A stretch of DNA of 64,000 nt from Merluccius polli (GCA_030340625.1 JAOPHQ010000584.1:124001-188000); one strand, 5' to 3'; counted from the stretch's first letter, positions 1-12,180 are shown. Notes: generated by a model not told the origin, from the letters alone. A program made the numbers and translations.

Positions 1-1157
1 ATATTTGAGGTTGAAAGGGCATAGGTTGCTGTATAAATAAATACTTAAAAAAGGAACGTTTGTTGTAGGTGTGCTCCTTGTATATAATATCATAATGTTA
101 CTAGTATTATTGTTTGAAATCCCTGAAGAATCTCATCATAATGTACACATTCCCGTGGCCCTTTCAAAATTTCCCCCAAGGGAATTTTCTAGTTTCCTTT
201 CTTACACTCTTTACACTGTTTCCTGCTCGCTGTATTACGTTGAGTGTATTGTAGTGTATTTTCTGATATACATTTACAGGTTATTCTACTTCTTTCTTTT
301 ATTCATTGTATTACACTCATTCTTTATATGTAGAATACTGATGTGTCATGGGAGAACATTCCTGTGTCTCCTAGTAAGCTATTAGGGGTAATCCTGATGA
401 CCCCAGGCTGCTGAAACAACAAGATGCCCTGAAGACCTCAGAAAGTGTTTCCGTATGTGGTTTACGATAGGTTGTTGTGTTGTAAAGTTAAACAGCCTAG
501 TTGTTCTGGTTAAGCTTGCTGGACTGTCACGCATGGTATGGCTTAGAGAGGCCTATAAGAAGTGTGTGCATTAGAGAGGATGCAGAGTTTCGGACCCCTT
601 TGGGGGATTCGGACTCAGATTCGGAGAAGATTCGGCCACCATTCAAATGCACAGAATGTCATCCCGCTTGTGTTCTCTGTTAAATAAAAAGTTATTTACG
701 CAGACACTTTTGGGAGCGGACCTCCATCATTTCATCATCCACAGACCAGTATTCTGGCAGCCGAGAAGAATATACTACAGTATGTTTACGATCTGTTAAA
801 ATGTTTAATTCAATTGCTCAATAAATGTGTGCTTTGTTTTTGTCATAGGATCTTGTATATGATTTTACTTAGGCAGTATATATATATTTTTATTTAATGG
901 ATACATAAATGGTGGAAACCGTCGGCCCGCCAACTCTTCCGCGGCTTGGTGCTATCTGTTATCTGGGTCGCCCTCCCGTGGCCAAAACGCCACACTGCTT
1001 TTAACTGTTTTTAACGTTTTGCTGAACAGGACCCCCAGATAGCTGGGGAAACATGTGCTATATACTAAAAGGAGATATTTTATTCACCACAACCCGAAGA
1101 GGGGTTCTATAGGCCTACCATTTCAACCTGGTGAAAATAAGATTATAAGTTATAAAT
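1..1157. other. Upstream non-coding sequence, no gene recognised
   Basis: No coding region is supported here. The stretch at about 480-760 has an LTR-like feel (a TTAAATAAAAAG polyadenylation-like signal near 680, followed by GC-rich sequence), but I could not find paired ends or a target duplication. The short ORFs here resemble nothing I know and lack support. Confidence 0.4.
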
Positions 1158-1864
1158 TAGGGGTCGCGTTAACCGAATATTTTCCGTCATTGACCGTTTT
1201 TTTAAAACGGTGACGGAAAAATCGGAGGGCCGTCCGTCATTTTGACAGATTGCATTTCACACCCTGACCACTTGGTGGCGATGAGCATATTAATTGGCTC
1301 TTGTAGAAGAAGAAAAGCAGAAAAGCAGAAAGAAACAACAAACCCACTTGAAACATTTGATTACGCGCAAGCGGGCACGCGAGGAACCTGGAAGCCCCGC
1401 TATACGCGAATTATCCGCGACATCGCACCACCTTGAAAACTCGTTCGCTTGGGGGCGTGTTGACTAGTGGATCAACTAGCTCCCACATGTTGACTAGTGG
1501 ATCAACTAGCTCCCGCGTGTTGACTAGTGGATCAACTAGCTCCCGCCCGCATTGTGGTGATGAATCACCGTCAAGCCCCACTATACGCGAAATATCCGCG
1601 TGATGACAGTCAAGCCCCACTATACGCGAATCGCCTGGCGGCCGATATTCTTTGATTCTTCTGCTTGATGTGTGTATCCACGGTGTGGATTATTTGTTCA
1701 GCTTGTTTGGACTGAATATTAATTAAAAATGAATTAAAATGAAATGCTATTGAACATGTCATTATTATCATTTAAAAAATTAAAGTGACCGGTAAAAATA
1801 GATTATGACGGGATTTTTATGACCCTGTCAGTCAAAATGACGGACAACGAAAAAGTCTAGCGCA

Positions 1865-1870
<6 letters not shown>
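1158..1870. mobile_element. Non-autonomous DNA transposon, probably hAT-like
   Basis: The ends are imperfect inverted repeats: TAGGGGTCGCGTTAAC on the left against TAAGGTTGCGCTAGAC as the complement of the right end. Both are followed by copies of a CCGTC/GTCATTTTGAC block. A remnant of the same left end recurs near 29747-29830. There is no transposase frame. The right end abuts a TA microsatellite, so a target duplication cannot be read. The family name is inference. Confidence 0.5.
1456..1545. repeat. 33-bp minisatellite, three copies
   Basis: Three head-to-tail units of roughly 33 bp, each carrying TTGACTAGTGGATCAACTAG followed by CTCCC. The unit contains nested short palindromes (ACTAGT, and TTGA paired with TCAA). 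It lies inside the non-autonomous transposon. Two copies of a CAAGCCCCACTATACGCGAA block follow at about 1573-1632. Confidence 0.8.

Positions 1871-1941
<71 letters not shown>
1869..1941. repeat. (TA)n microsatellite
   Basis: An uninterrupted TA dinucleotide run of about 72 bp, directly at the right end of the preceding transposon. Confidence 0.95.
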
Positions 1942-1944
<3 letters not shown>

Positions 1945-2455
1945 AGATAGATCTAGAACATGTTTTGAAATAGCAATAAGAAATCGTGTCCCTCCTTATT
2001 CCAGAACCGTGACCCAAATGCAGAGGGCATCCAACGACGTCATCATCCAACCGCTGGTGGACAGATGAGGCGTGATCCCCTGACCTAGTGTCCGGCTCTT
2101 TCCCCAACAACGATTAAGCACATGGCCCTCACTAATCTTTCTGCACGTTTAGTGGTTTTCTTTCAGCGCAAGCTCGTCTGCTGCCGTTTAGCCTACTATA
2201 CAAGTAGAGCCGCGTCAACTTCAAGTTAGTCCATAAAGAGACCACGTATTGCCATTTCTGAAATAACTTACAGAAGCGTTATAAAGATAGAGAAGACGCG
2301 AATATACAAGCACGAGTTAGGCCTGCTAGTGTTAGTTGGGATCCCGTGTTTTATTTGGTGTTTGCAGCATTTTCTTTCAAGACCGACACTTGGACTCACA
2401 TCTGTGTGTTTTGGAGAACTACTGTGGATGACCAACTTGACAGTTCAAGGAAATT

Positions 2456-2525
2456 ATGCTCAGCATTGCTGCATATCCAATGTTTCCAGTCTTTGCTGTT
2501 ACTGTTCTAATGGCCGTAATGCGAG
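2456..2525 (+). CDS. tmem132: TMEM132 candidate exon 1 (start codon and signal peptide)
   Basis: ATG at 2456 opens 23 codons plus one base, ending at a good donor (GCGAG|GTGAGT). The peptide MLSIAAYPMFPVFAVTVLMA, then VMR, is a short hydrophobic stretch that fits a secretory signal, as expected for a type I membrane protein. The exon ends in phase 1. The exon 2 acceptor at 7319 supplies exactly the two missing bases, giving Ala-Ala-Asp-Asn-Gln-Lys before the conserved domain. Support is indirect: signal peptides are not conserved enough to recognise by family, and a phase match has a one-in-three chance. An alternative first exon upstream of the window cannot be excluded. No clear TATA box is visible in the 300 bases before it. 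Confidence 0.55.
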
Positions 2526-2909
2526 GTGAGTTAAATGGAGATATCTTGTTTGTCCTGCGAAGTCATTTTGTCGCAATAACGTATTTAAGATAGGCTATAA
2601 GTTGAGTTATGTTCTCTTTCGGTTGCAGGGCGCGTCATTGGCCATTGGTGTTAAAGAACCCCACAGCAAAAAAATAGCAAAAAGTGTTATTTTCTGTTTA
2701 ATGAATAAAGGTGATGTTGATGGTTAGTATATTGCCTACATGTGGTTAGGTTACATACACGTATCTTGAGTGAATTAAAAGTGAATAGTTTATGTCGACT
2801 AGTATATAGGCTAGTAAAACTATTATTCGCATTATAATAGGTTAGTTAGTTCCTAACCCTAGGCCTGTAAATATTTTGTTCAATTTCCAAAAGAAAGTGG
2901 ATAATTCGG

Positions 2910-2912
<3 letters not shown>

Positions 2913-2975
<63 letters not shown>
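2913..2975. repeat. (CT)n microsatellite
   Basis: An uninterrupted CT run of about 60 bp in intron 1. Confidence 0.95.
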
Positions 2976-2979
<4 letters not shown>

Positions 2980-3273
2980 ACTCTATATGTATAAACCACA
3001 AGGCTAAATTGATGTCTTGTGATCTGTTTCTCAGACTCTATAAAAAGGTTAGGACCCTGGATGAAAATGTAGGCCTAATTGGGTCACCGTGTGTGTGTGA
3101 CCAAAGTCTAATGTCTATTATAGAAGGAGACAGCTGTGCGACTGTGCTGTCTTAATGCCTTAACCCTCTGGGATCTCTCACTGTTCCTGTGGTCTGTTTC
3201 TATTATTTACTGCCTGCTGTGTCAGAGCCGCCTAGCTCATCCTCACACAGGGATATTACTGGCACAAGTAGTA

Positions 3274-3274
3274 G

Positions 3275-3327
<53 letters not shown>

Positions 3328-3355
3328 ATAATAACAATAACAATAATAATAATAA
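3274..3355. repeat. (TAC)n/(AAT)n microsatellite
   Basis: About 55 bp of TAC trinucleotides grading into AAT/AAC repeats. The poly-leucine/isoleucine ORF across it is a by-product. Confidence 0.95.
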
Positions 3356-3744
3356 TTAAAATTGCAAGAAGTCTCAAAAGGTATTCACAGCCAGACACGC
3401 ACCGCCGACCCCAGCACTACACCCTAACCAGCAAATGCTCTGTATAGTAAAATAAACAGTCTTCAAGCTTCACAACGTAAGCCAGTCTAATAGCTGTGGA
3501 TGTGTGATTTGGCTGTAAAAGGCCACACACACACCCTCAGGGCTCCCTTATGTATGAAGTGGTCACATTATTAAAATGGACACGAAAATACACTAAATGT
3601 GTTACACTTGTTAAGAGGGATGTATTATATGTGGCTAGAAAGTTTAAAGGGTCAGACACATTCTGAAAACTCGAAAAAGCGTAAAACTCAGCCATTTTAC
3701 CGAATTTGGTGTAAATATGCCCAGTGGTTATTTAGAAGAAGATT

Positions 3745-3769
3745 GGGGGGGGGGGGGGGGGGGGGGGGG
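3745..3769. repeat. 25-base G run
   Basis: Twenty-five consecutive guanines, one of about a dozen long G/C homopolymers in the window. Confidence 0.95.
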
Positions 3770-4251
3770 TTACCGGGATACCTATGTGGTGGCCAAATTA
3801 GATTTTTTTTTTTTAACCTATGTGCGTCTGAGGTCTGGGCATTACCAATCAAGAATAATAATAATAAGAATAGTATCATCATTATTATTGATGTTGGTGT
3901 GCTAGACAATAGACAGAGGGCAGTGTTACTAAGTGGGCCCCTCTTATGGAGATTAATTGCCCAGTCTTTGCAAACAATCATTATTGGAAGTTGCTTTTTT
4001 TTCCTTCTATCTTTTGTAATATTAGGCATTATTATTATTAAACTGAAAATTGTGCTGCACATAATGACTACAAGCCAAATAATTATTCATTTATACATTA
4101 TTTCAGAGTTTATAAAGACATGCTCCATATTTGTCTCACTATCTGTGTGGACAGTAGGGCCGTTTCTAGCTATATGCGGACTATGCGGCTGCATAGGGCC
4201 CCGCCGCCACCAGAATCACACAATTGAGCTTCTGCAGTTCAGTGAGGCAGC

Positions 4252-4676
4252 CATTAATTAACATTAGTTAATGCAGTAATAATCATTAGCTAACAGCTAA
4301 TTAACAGTTAACTAATGTGTCTAGTAAGGCAACCAGTGTGTCCCAAGCATAAGCATTTCCTCTTCCAGAAAATGGTACTCATCGTGTTATTGAATATGTA
4401 TAAGTTTCTCGCTCCTTGGATCTTTGATTCTGCTGTGTGTGTGACTACGTGTGCAAGGGGAGCATCTTGCATCTTTGTACTAACTATTAAATCATTTATA
4501 AATGAATACCTTAGTAATAAGGTTTTTGGGACTTTACCTTAGAAATGCTCTAAAATGATATGAACACCATTAGTAAATGATTACTAGACTCATTAGTTGT
4601 TGAGTCTAGTAATCTCATTACTGTTCATTAACTGTTAGTTAATGCTTATTACTGCATTAACTAATGTTAATTAATG
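4252..4676. mobile_element. Foldback MITE with long inverted ends
   Basis: The left end CATTAATTAACATTAGTTAA and the following ~40 bases (TGCAGTAATAATCATTAGCT and on) recur inverted at the right end, giving inverted repeats of about 58 bp with a few mismatches. A second inner palindrome (ACTAGACTCA paired with TGAGTCTAGT) lies near 4585-4612. There is no coding capacity. An AT-rich MITE is the natural reading; the superfamily is unclear. Confidence 0.7.
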
Positions 4677-4734
4677 TGTCCTTATTTAAAGTATTAACCT
4701 ATATATTATATGTATATATACTGTATATATTACA

Positions 4735-5000
4735 GAGACAAATTCCCAACCCGGCTCTTGTACCAACATGGCCACCTAATCATCCCCTGGTCTCTAATTG
4801 GTTAGTTTCATTCCTCACCTCTCCGCTGTGCCAGTGTGTGGTGAGCGTTCTGGCGCATACTGGCTGCCGTGCATCACCCAAGTGGGTGCTACACTCTGGT
4901 AGCGGATGAGGTGTCATATCTCCCCCCCCCACACACACACACACACTATGTAAAGCGCTTTGAGTGACCTCCAATAAAGCGCTGTATAAAACCTATAAAT
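4735..5000 (+). mobile_element. SINE-like element or LINE tail
   Basis: The segment has GTGTGGTGAGCGTTCTGGCG, GCTGCCGTGCATCACCCAAG and a tail with GTAAAGCGCTTTGAGTG and AAAGCGCTGTATAAA, ending in ATT repeats. This layout is common at the 3' ends of teleost SINEs and their partner LINEs. I identify it from memory of the pattern; no promoter boxes were established. Confidence 0.5.
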
Positions 5001-5245
5001 TATTATTATTATTAGACACATGTACACAAATGTATCTTTAGTGAATCCGTTATGTGCAAAAATAAAACATTCCCTAGCTGAATGCACAGCAGTGATAACA
5101 CCATTCATTATCACTCACCATTTATCCACCATTACATTCATCACAAGTTATTACTATGAAAGTGTGCTGTGAGTATCTCCAGTTCATAAGTACATCAAAG
5201 ACTGCTGTGTTGTTATATTATTTAAGAGCAAGCAAACACTAAATG

Positions 5246-5494
5246 TAGGGATGTGACAGAATATGTGACAGCAAAAAGATTTTTATTTTTTTATTCTTTG
5301 ATCTTAAACATATTAATCTATACCATTTTTAACAGTTTCTAAAATAATAGAAGCCCATCCCAACACTGCTAATGCTTTATGGTTTTAATAAAGAAGGGTT
5401 TTAATAATTCACATATTTAGCAGCTGTTTCATTTAAACAAAGGCAAAAAACACCAAAAATCTCTTCCTACTAATACTACTACTACTACTACTGC

Positions 5495-5534
<40 letters not shown>

Positions 5535-6623
5535 AAAATAAATAGAAATAATAATAAACATGATTAGAACAGGTAGCAATCTTTTTTCCTTTTCTGGCGA
5601 TTCGTCACCCACAATAGAGTGGTGCACCCGGAAGTTAGCATCGCCCTGGGTTCCCTTGACAAAAAGCCAATGGGTTTTTCCCATTGGATTTTGCATTATT
5701 GCAGAAAATAAGCTTTGTGGCAAACAAAAGTTTATGATACTCACACGTTTTGTTAAGCAATATAATCTTCACCAATGAACACTACTTTTATGATTTTTGA
5801 AGCGTAAATGCCATCACCAGAAGTTTTTTAAGACACGGAAAAGCTTCAAAAATCACGAGTGGGGTATTTACTGACGTATTTTATGTCATAAAACAAAAGT
5901 GGCAATCTCTTAAGATTGTGTAAAACCACAGACCTTATTTCAGGCATCTAACCAAAAACCCATTAAAAAAACCCATTGACTTCAAGACGAGGGAACCGGA
6001 AGTGCCAAAATGCTAATGTATTTCCGGGTTTTAGGACTCATTCCTGCACCTCTCTATAGCACCTGTGTGATTTCTCTTCAGGTGAATAGCGCTGGTCCAC
6101 AATGCTCAAACCACCTATTTGAAACTTTTAGGTTACGTAACCAAGACGGACTCGGACCAATAAGTGGATCTGAAGTCCATGCAGCAATCCTATGTGATAT
6201 CGTAGTTTTGTCCTTCGCGTTATTAAAATAACACATTTGTTTTAACGAATTGAATTGCTTCAGAAATGAGAAGGAAAAAAACGATCAGTTGATAAAAACG
6301 GGATTCTGCAGAAGGGGTCTCTGCCGGCTCGATTCAGACAGGGTTTAACTAGATGTTAAGCCCAACGCACATGGCCATATCAGAACATACGGGAAACAAC
6401 ATTTTTTAAATTTCCATATGAATCTGGTTCTTGTTTGCGTCGCGGTATACTGTATGCTTGATTGATATATGCTTTGGGTTTAATGGAAAAACCCAAGCTG
6501 GTGATGGATAATTAGGCATATCATTGATGATTCGCACCAGCAAGGTGTTAATTTCTGACCCTATCAGCGAATCTGAATAATCGATTATTCGTTCATGAAA
6601 AATGTGAGTTGTTCCCATCCCTA
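5246..6623. mobile_element. hAT-like transposon, copy 1
   Basis: The ends are TAGGGATG and CATCCCTA, both followed inward by AATCGATTATTCG-like sequence. The flanks ACTAAATG and GCTAAAAG agree at six of eight positions, as a decayed 8-bp hAT target duplication would. A second copy begins at 22350. Against that copy, this one carries an extra block of about 440 bp (roughly 5615-6055, from AGTGGTGCACCCGGAAG to GGTGCAGGAATG-type ends), a younger insertion inside it. No transposase frame survives. Confidence 0.7.
5465..5530. repeat. (CTA)n/(TAA)n microsatellite
   Basis: A trinucleotide tract inside hAT copy 1. It is much shorter at the corresponding place in copy 2 (about 22590). Confidence 0.9.
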
Positions 6624-6906
6624 GCTAAAAGCAATCACTAGTTCGGACAACATTGGAATTTCTGTTTCTGACTTGCTCAAATGAGTCATGTGTCATGCCG
6701 TGTTTGGTAATTTCCTTGTGTGGATTGGTTTTAGTTGTTCATTTACTCTAATAAAGAACTATTGTACCCTGGAGTAAACAACATACAGCTAGTGCTGAAC
6801 AAGTACTACTAAATCAAACAGAGAAACATTCCTGTGTAACGGTGCAGCTTTGGCCTGCTATAATGAATTCTATATCATCCGTTATCATCATGAGTTACTG
6901 ACTTTA

Positions 6907-7325
6907 ATGTCTGTCAACCTCTGGTCCTTACCTCCCTGTAGCTGCTGACTGTAGTGCCAACCTCTGGTTCTTACCCAGTGTAGCTGCTGACTGTAGTGCC
7001 AACCTCTAGTTCTTACCCCCTCTAGCTACTAACTGTAGTGCCAACCTCTGGTTCTTAATCCCTATGGCTGCTGACTGTGCAACCTCTTGTTCTTACCCCC
7101 TGTAGCTGCTGACTGAAGTGCCATCTCTGGTTCTTACCCCCTGTAGCGGCTGACTGTAGTGTCAACCTCTGGGTTTTGCCCCATATAGCTGCTGACTGTA
7201 GTGCTGCCAACCAGTGGTTCTTACTCCCCTGTAGCTGCGAACTGTAGTGCCAACCAGTGGTTTCTACTCCCTGTAGCTGCTGACTTATAGTGCCAACCTC
7301 TGGTTCTTATCCCCTGTAGCTGCTG
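6907..7325. repeat. 41-bp minisatellite, about ten copies, containing the exon 2 acceptor
   Basis: Roughly ten degenerate units of the form CTGTAGCTGCTGACTGTAGT followed by GCCAACCTCTGGTTCTTACC. Every unit carries a pyrimidine-rich stretch followed by TGTAG|CTGCTGAC, which looks like a splice acceptor. The final unit is the real boundary: exon 2 starts at 7320, inside the repeat. Confidence 0.9.
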
Positions 7326-8247
7326 ACAACCAGAAGATGAATGAGGATGTTGGGACTTCTGCTTCGCCTTCACAACTCTACCCTTCAGTGGGCTTTCAAG
7401 TTCTCAACATAGACCATGTGCTCCTAAGCCAGACCCGCCTGGAGCAGACCTCCAAAGCCACCCTGAGAGTGAAAAAGCAAAGCTTTCTTGTTACCGGGAC
7501 AGGGGCTGGGGTGGGGGCCAGGCTCCTCCAGGCAACTGTAAATGCCTCTTACGGCCCTCTGTCCTTGGACCATCCTGTCCCACCAGAGCTCCTCCTGGGA
7601 GAACGCAGGATCCAGCCAGTGCTTCTCTCCCGCCAGGTCCGCTCATCGGCTCCCATCGTCAGGATTCTCTTCCACATGCCCATGGGAGGTGCCATGGGGA
7701 CAGAGTCTGGTGCAGAGGGTGGCGGTATGGCGACCAAGGCCAACAGGATGGCGTACTGTGTCACAGCATACGCATACTGGGAGACGCGGGAGGTCCGAGG
7801 GGCGTGCCTGGTGTCTGCAGGTGGATACTGTCTGGCCCAGCTGAAGCCTGAGCCTGCCTGGTTCAGCTCAGCCAGCCGATCAGGAAGTTCCAGCAAGGAG
7901 CAAGGAGGAGGAGCTGGAGACGCCGCGAGGGGAGGGCTCCAGGGAAATCCTGTGGAGGTGTACTTCCAAAGCCGCAGGGACCAGAGCGGTCTGTGTGAGC
8001 CGCAGGACAGCCTTCAGCGCATGGGAGTGGGCCGAGGACAAGGTCCCAGGGGCTCGGGAACACCCATGAGGAGAATCGGATGTGTCAATCTACTCAGGAC
8101 TCCACCTGGGAATCCAACCTTCCTTCGGCTGAGGCTGGGGGGCTCCCTGGTGGTACAGACCTCCTCTAAGCCCCTGAAAACCACAGACGTGGCAACTTTC
8201 TACGTCTTTCTGTCCAGTGCATCTTCCCTGGAGAGTTTCACACTCAG
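7320..8247 (+). CDS. tmem132: TMEM132 exon 2 (N-terminal extracellular domain)
   Basis: An open exon of 928 bases that enters in phase 1 (acceptor TGTAG at 7315-7319) and leaves in phase 2 at the donor CTCAG|GTAAGA. The protein has the order of family landmarks expected for the TMEM132 N-terminal domain: YPSVGFQVLN, then VNASYGPLSL (with an N-glycosylation sequon), VRILFHMP, a Cys-Val-x-Ala-Tyr-x-x-Trp-Glu-Thr-Arg-Glu-Val-Arg-Gly-x-Cys segment, CVNLLRTPPG, and a closing FTLR. A single exon of about 900 bases is usual for this family. A low-complexity insert rich in Gly/Ser/Gln (around codons 185-220) marks a divergent linker. The family acts at the cell surface, mostly in neurons, and is proposed to couple adhesion to actin. 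Which paralogue (A-E) this is cannot be settled by eye. Confidence 0.93.
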
Positions 8248-8676
8248 GTAAGAAGTTAAAGTATGTATATGGAAAAAAAAAAGTACATTGCACTTGTATA
8301 CATTAGTTAAATGGGAAGACATTTTTGCAGGACCAAATTTAACCACAGCGAAAAACCAGAGAAGATACACTAATATGGCCAGTGATTTAAACGTATTTGC
8401 TCCTATTTGGAAATTATAAACTAATTGAAGAAGGAATTAAACGATAAATAATGAAAAAAATAATCATTATGGAAATTTGGCAGAGAGTTACATTTTAAAC
8501 CTGGCAATAGTGTATGTGGGGTCGACTGCCGGATATTCAAAGAGGAACTCTATGTAATAGATTTTGACAGCTATTGATAAGGACCCCAGGCTAATTCTAC
8601 ATCACATGGAGTGTGAAATCCATACAGAGGGCAAACAGATATTTTAGTGAACCAGTTTGTCTCTACTGTAAGTGTG

Positions 8677-8733
<57 letters not shown>
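8677..8733. repeat. (CAT)n microsatellite
   Basis: About 19 CAT/TCA trinucleotides. The poly-Ser and poly-Asp ORFs on the two strands are artefacts of it. Confidence 0.95.
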
Positions 8734-8735
<2 letters not shown>

Positions 8736-9847
8736 TGTGCTGTCTACCTCTCTCTCTTTCTTGTTTACTAACACAATAACCCTCCATTGTGTGACGTGTG
8801 TGCCATTTATAGAAAATATCCCAATTGTTCAACAAGCTTGCTCGGCAATGGGCTGAAAGCTCAGCTCTTCTGAACGGATCACAGAGAACATTCTTTCAGA
8901 AAGGCATGTTAATAAAAAAAAAAAACGGAAACTAATATAAAATCCCAATGATGCAGACATAACCAGTTTATGAAGAAACAGATATTTCAGAATAACGACC
9001 AGCAATGACTGTACATTGGTTCCAGTGGCTGCACAGATTATAGACATGTCATATCGTGGCAGAGGCTACTTCCTCTCCTCCACAGATGAAAGTAAAGCTG
9101 GGATAATAGCTGCAGAATTTGGCCTTGTCTTCATATGTTCACATCTAACATCATGTTTGAACAAGGATTCTCTTCTGGATTCACAAATATTGCATCTAAT
9201 AAGTGGAGCCGCAAAACAAATACACTTGAATGTGATAAAAGTCACTCCCCTCTCCGTCTTCTGTTCAGAATCCAACCCAGAATCCAATATTTAATTGGAA
9301 TGCTTTAGATCAGTACAGACGTAAGCCAACGCACTGAGGTCTATATTCCCAGCCTTTTTACTCAGGGCAATGGTTTTTGAGATTTCTCTTATCCATTGAT
9401 ATGCTTTGATGTGCTGCAATAATGTGGAGTGTTTGTGTGGAGTTTTTTTCCTGTTTTGCTTGCTTGTTTTGAATTAAAATACACGTTAGTCCTCAGGTTT
9501 CACATTTCACTTGTTGCCGCTTCAACCCGAAAATTAACAGCCCAGTCTTACAAAATACAAAAAAAAACAATCAAACTTTGCCTGGTGTTGTGTGTACAGT
9601 ATATACAGTATACTCACACAAAAGCAAAAGCACACACAAAAGCAAACATATCTTGTTGACCCGGGCCCAGTTTCCCTATAACGATGGATCCACGCTCGTA
9701 CGATCCTTCTTACGAATCATCTTTCGAACGATCGTTATTATTTTCCGTGCGTTTCCCGAAACTCCTCTTAACATGAACGCGCATGCAGAGATCTAACAAT
9801 CGATCGTAGCCTTGTACCTGTCCACTGACACGGTGCTGAAATACATA

Positions 9848-10109
9848 TTATACCATGGTCTGGGTGAATACTCGATTCTGATTGGCTGGAGGGTGTAGGT
9901 TAAAAAGTGTTAATGTACACCTAGGAAAGACGTTGACGCTATGAAGACGCTATGGCCACGTTGCTTGGCAACGCCTGCATACGGGAGATATTAAATAGTC
10001 TGCTCGACTCGTAAAAATAAAAAAACCCTCACGATTTTAACTCTAAAACACATTAAAGTATTATTAATTGATTAAATATTTCTTTCTTTCGTAAGTGACC
10101 ATGGTATAA
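9848..10109. mobile_element. Short MITE with 13-bp inverted ends
   Basis: TTATACCATGGTC at 9848-9860 is repeated exactly inverted at 10097-10109. The ~260-bp spacing and lack of coding sequence suit a MITE. No target duplication could be assigned. Confidence 0.55.
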
Positions 10110-10304
10110 GCGGGATAATGCCCTTCGAGGTGTCCGCGTCGGACGGTTCACGCCTCCGCGTCGTCCATTAATTTCTGTTAAGATTGAGTCTACTACTGCT
10201 CATGGGTTAGCTGACCCTAAGACATAATCTGTAGCCATGATTGGAAATGACTGGAGAGGTTAACCCTTTGGGACGGAAATGATCAGGGCACGAACATGGC
10301 ACGT

Positions 10305-10306
<2 letters not shown>

Positions 10307-10346
<40 letters not shown>

Positions 10347-10353
10347 TGTGTGT
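10307..10353. repeat. (GT)n microsatellite
   Basis: About 20 GT units with one interruption. Confidence 0.95.
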
Positions 10354-10856
10354 GCATATGTGTATGTGAACCATTGCACCAAAATCTGCCAAATAATACA
10401 ATCCAAAAATGATGTCTTCCAGTAGATGTGTTGCAATGACAAAATAAGTCTATTCTGTTGCAAGCTCACATTGAGCCATGTTGAGGAAATATTTTTTTAG
10501 ACAAAAAACAAAAGGTATCTTAACAAGACACAAAATATTTTAGAAATTCTCACTAGGATTATATATTCTTTATTGATCATAGTTATAAGACAAGAAGTAT
10601 ATTGATTGCCACATCACTTTTCTCTTTGAAGAATTATTTTGACAGGCTGAAAAAGCATTCCATGCTGTTATAGATATTTATTAGTGCAGCATTATCCTAA
10701 TTAAGACAGTTAATTCATTAGGGCTTAGGCTGATCTCATTTTCTTGACTGGACAAGACCGTTATGTTATAGTTTCTTTGGATATCGATGACTTAATATAT
10801 TCAGAATACTTAATACAACGTTGTGACTCATCAAGTAAATTGGAGTTGGAAAATAT

Positions 10857-10860
<4 letters not shown>

Positions 10861-10894
<34 letters not shown>
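10861..10894. repeat. (TA)n microsatellite
   Basis: A short pure TA run. Confidence 0.9.
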
Positions 10895-10898
<4 letters not shown>

Positions 10899-11036
10899 GG
10901 CAACCTCAGGGAGGAGAAGAGGTGCCACCAGACCAGTATTGGGAAACAGTTGACTGTCCACACCAGTTTCACAATTAACCAAATTTATTGTCGATTCGGG
11001 AGAGGGGGAAAGAGGGGAAAACTCCGCCGCCGCGGA

Positions 11037-11051
11037 GGGGGGGGGGGGGGG
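11037..11051. repeat. G run
   Basis: Fifteen guanines inside a GC-rich stretch (10985-11210) that has repeated TTCTCAGACGGT blocks. Confidence 0.9.
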
Positions 11052-11227
11052 TCGGTCCTGAGGGGGCTCAGGCTCTGGACTCGTCGTCGGGGGTCGGGTT
11101 CTCAGACGGTCCAGGGTTCGGCAGGTGGGAGGGATGTCAGACAGGCGGGGGTCGGTACACGGGCCGGTTCTCAGACGGTGCAGGGGTCGATCTGCCAACG
11201 GGGTTCTCCTGGGGAAAAGGGTCATAC

Positions 11228-11394
<167 letters not shown>

Positions 11395-12132
11395 GTTTGG
11401 TCCACTTCTTCCAGCTCTTATCTTCTCTCCCCTCATTAGGGTGAGTGGCTGCAGCTGCTCCGCTTCCTGGTCTCGTTAGACGTCCATATATGGTCGTGTT
11501 TCCTTTAGACAGAGGGGAGAGTGAAAAGTGCTCTGCGGCCACCAGATGGCATGGTGCAATATACACCCCATCTACCACCTTCCCACATACCCTCCTCCTT
11601 ACCTGTACCCGGCGGGCGCCACAATATACTGTATATATATACAGAACAATTTTATATACTATTGAATATAATCTATCAGTTTGAAATTCAATATCTGAAT
11701 TTGCTCTGTTTTACGCACCACATCAAAATCAATTATTTGGCAGCACTCTGCCTTGAACAGTTTACACCTTCAAGCCTTCAAGCTTCATTTTTGTGTGCGT
11801 GAGAGAGAAAGAGACAGAGAGATAAAGAGAAAGAAAGAACGAAAGAACAAAAGAACGAAAGAAAGAGATGAACAGAAAGAGTTATTTTGATTAGTGTTTG
11901 TGTCATTTTGTCAAATCATCCAACTCTGTCCTTGAGCCTGTCTGAGAAACTATTGATTGGTTTGGCAGTTAATTTTCACACGTGGTTATGTAGACATGTG
12001 TGTATTTACAACACAATTGTGTAAAAGTGCATTGACAGCCTTTTGTTTTGGGAACCACCTGTACAATCATTTTTAATTTGTATTTATTCTCTGTTATTCC
12101 CCACACACCCCTAGAATTAGTGGGTTGTAACA

Positions 12133-12135
<3 letters not shown>

Positions 12136-12165
<30 letters not shown>
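12136..12165. repeat. (GT)n microsatellite
   Basis: About 15 GT units just before a 16-bp hairpin. Confidence 0.9.
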
Positions 12166-12166
<1 letters not shown>

Positions 12167-12180
12167 CACATGGCTACTCT

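Larger units (their letters stand above)
2526..7319 (+). other. TMEM132 intron 1
   Basis: A 4.8-kb intron between the candidate exon 1 donor (GTGAGT) and the acceptor TGTAG at 7315-7319. It holds a CT microsatellite, a TAC/ATA trinucleotide tract, a 25-G run, a foldback MITE, a SINE-like tail, a hAT element and a 41-bp minisatellite. The remaining unlabelled stretches show nothing I recognise. Confidence 0.5.

Noticed and set aside
3599..4261. 220-codon ORF
   Set aside because: It crosses a 25-G run, a T run and the start of a MITE, and has no domain. Length comes from low complexity.
7549..7896. Minus-strand ORF opposite TMEM132 exon 2
   Set aside because: A shadow of the GC-rich coding exon.
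8571..8856. Poly-Asp and poly-Ser ORFs
   Set aside because: Direct translations of the CAT microsatellite.
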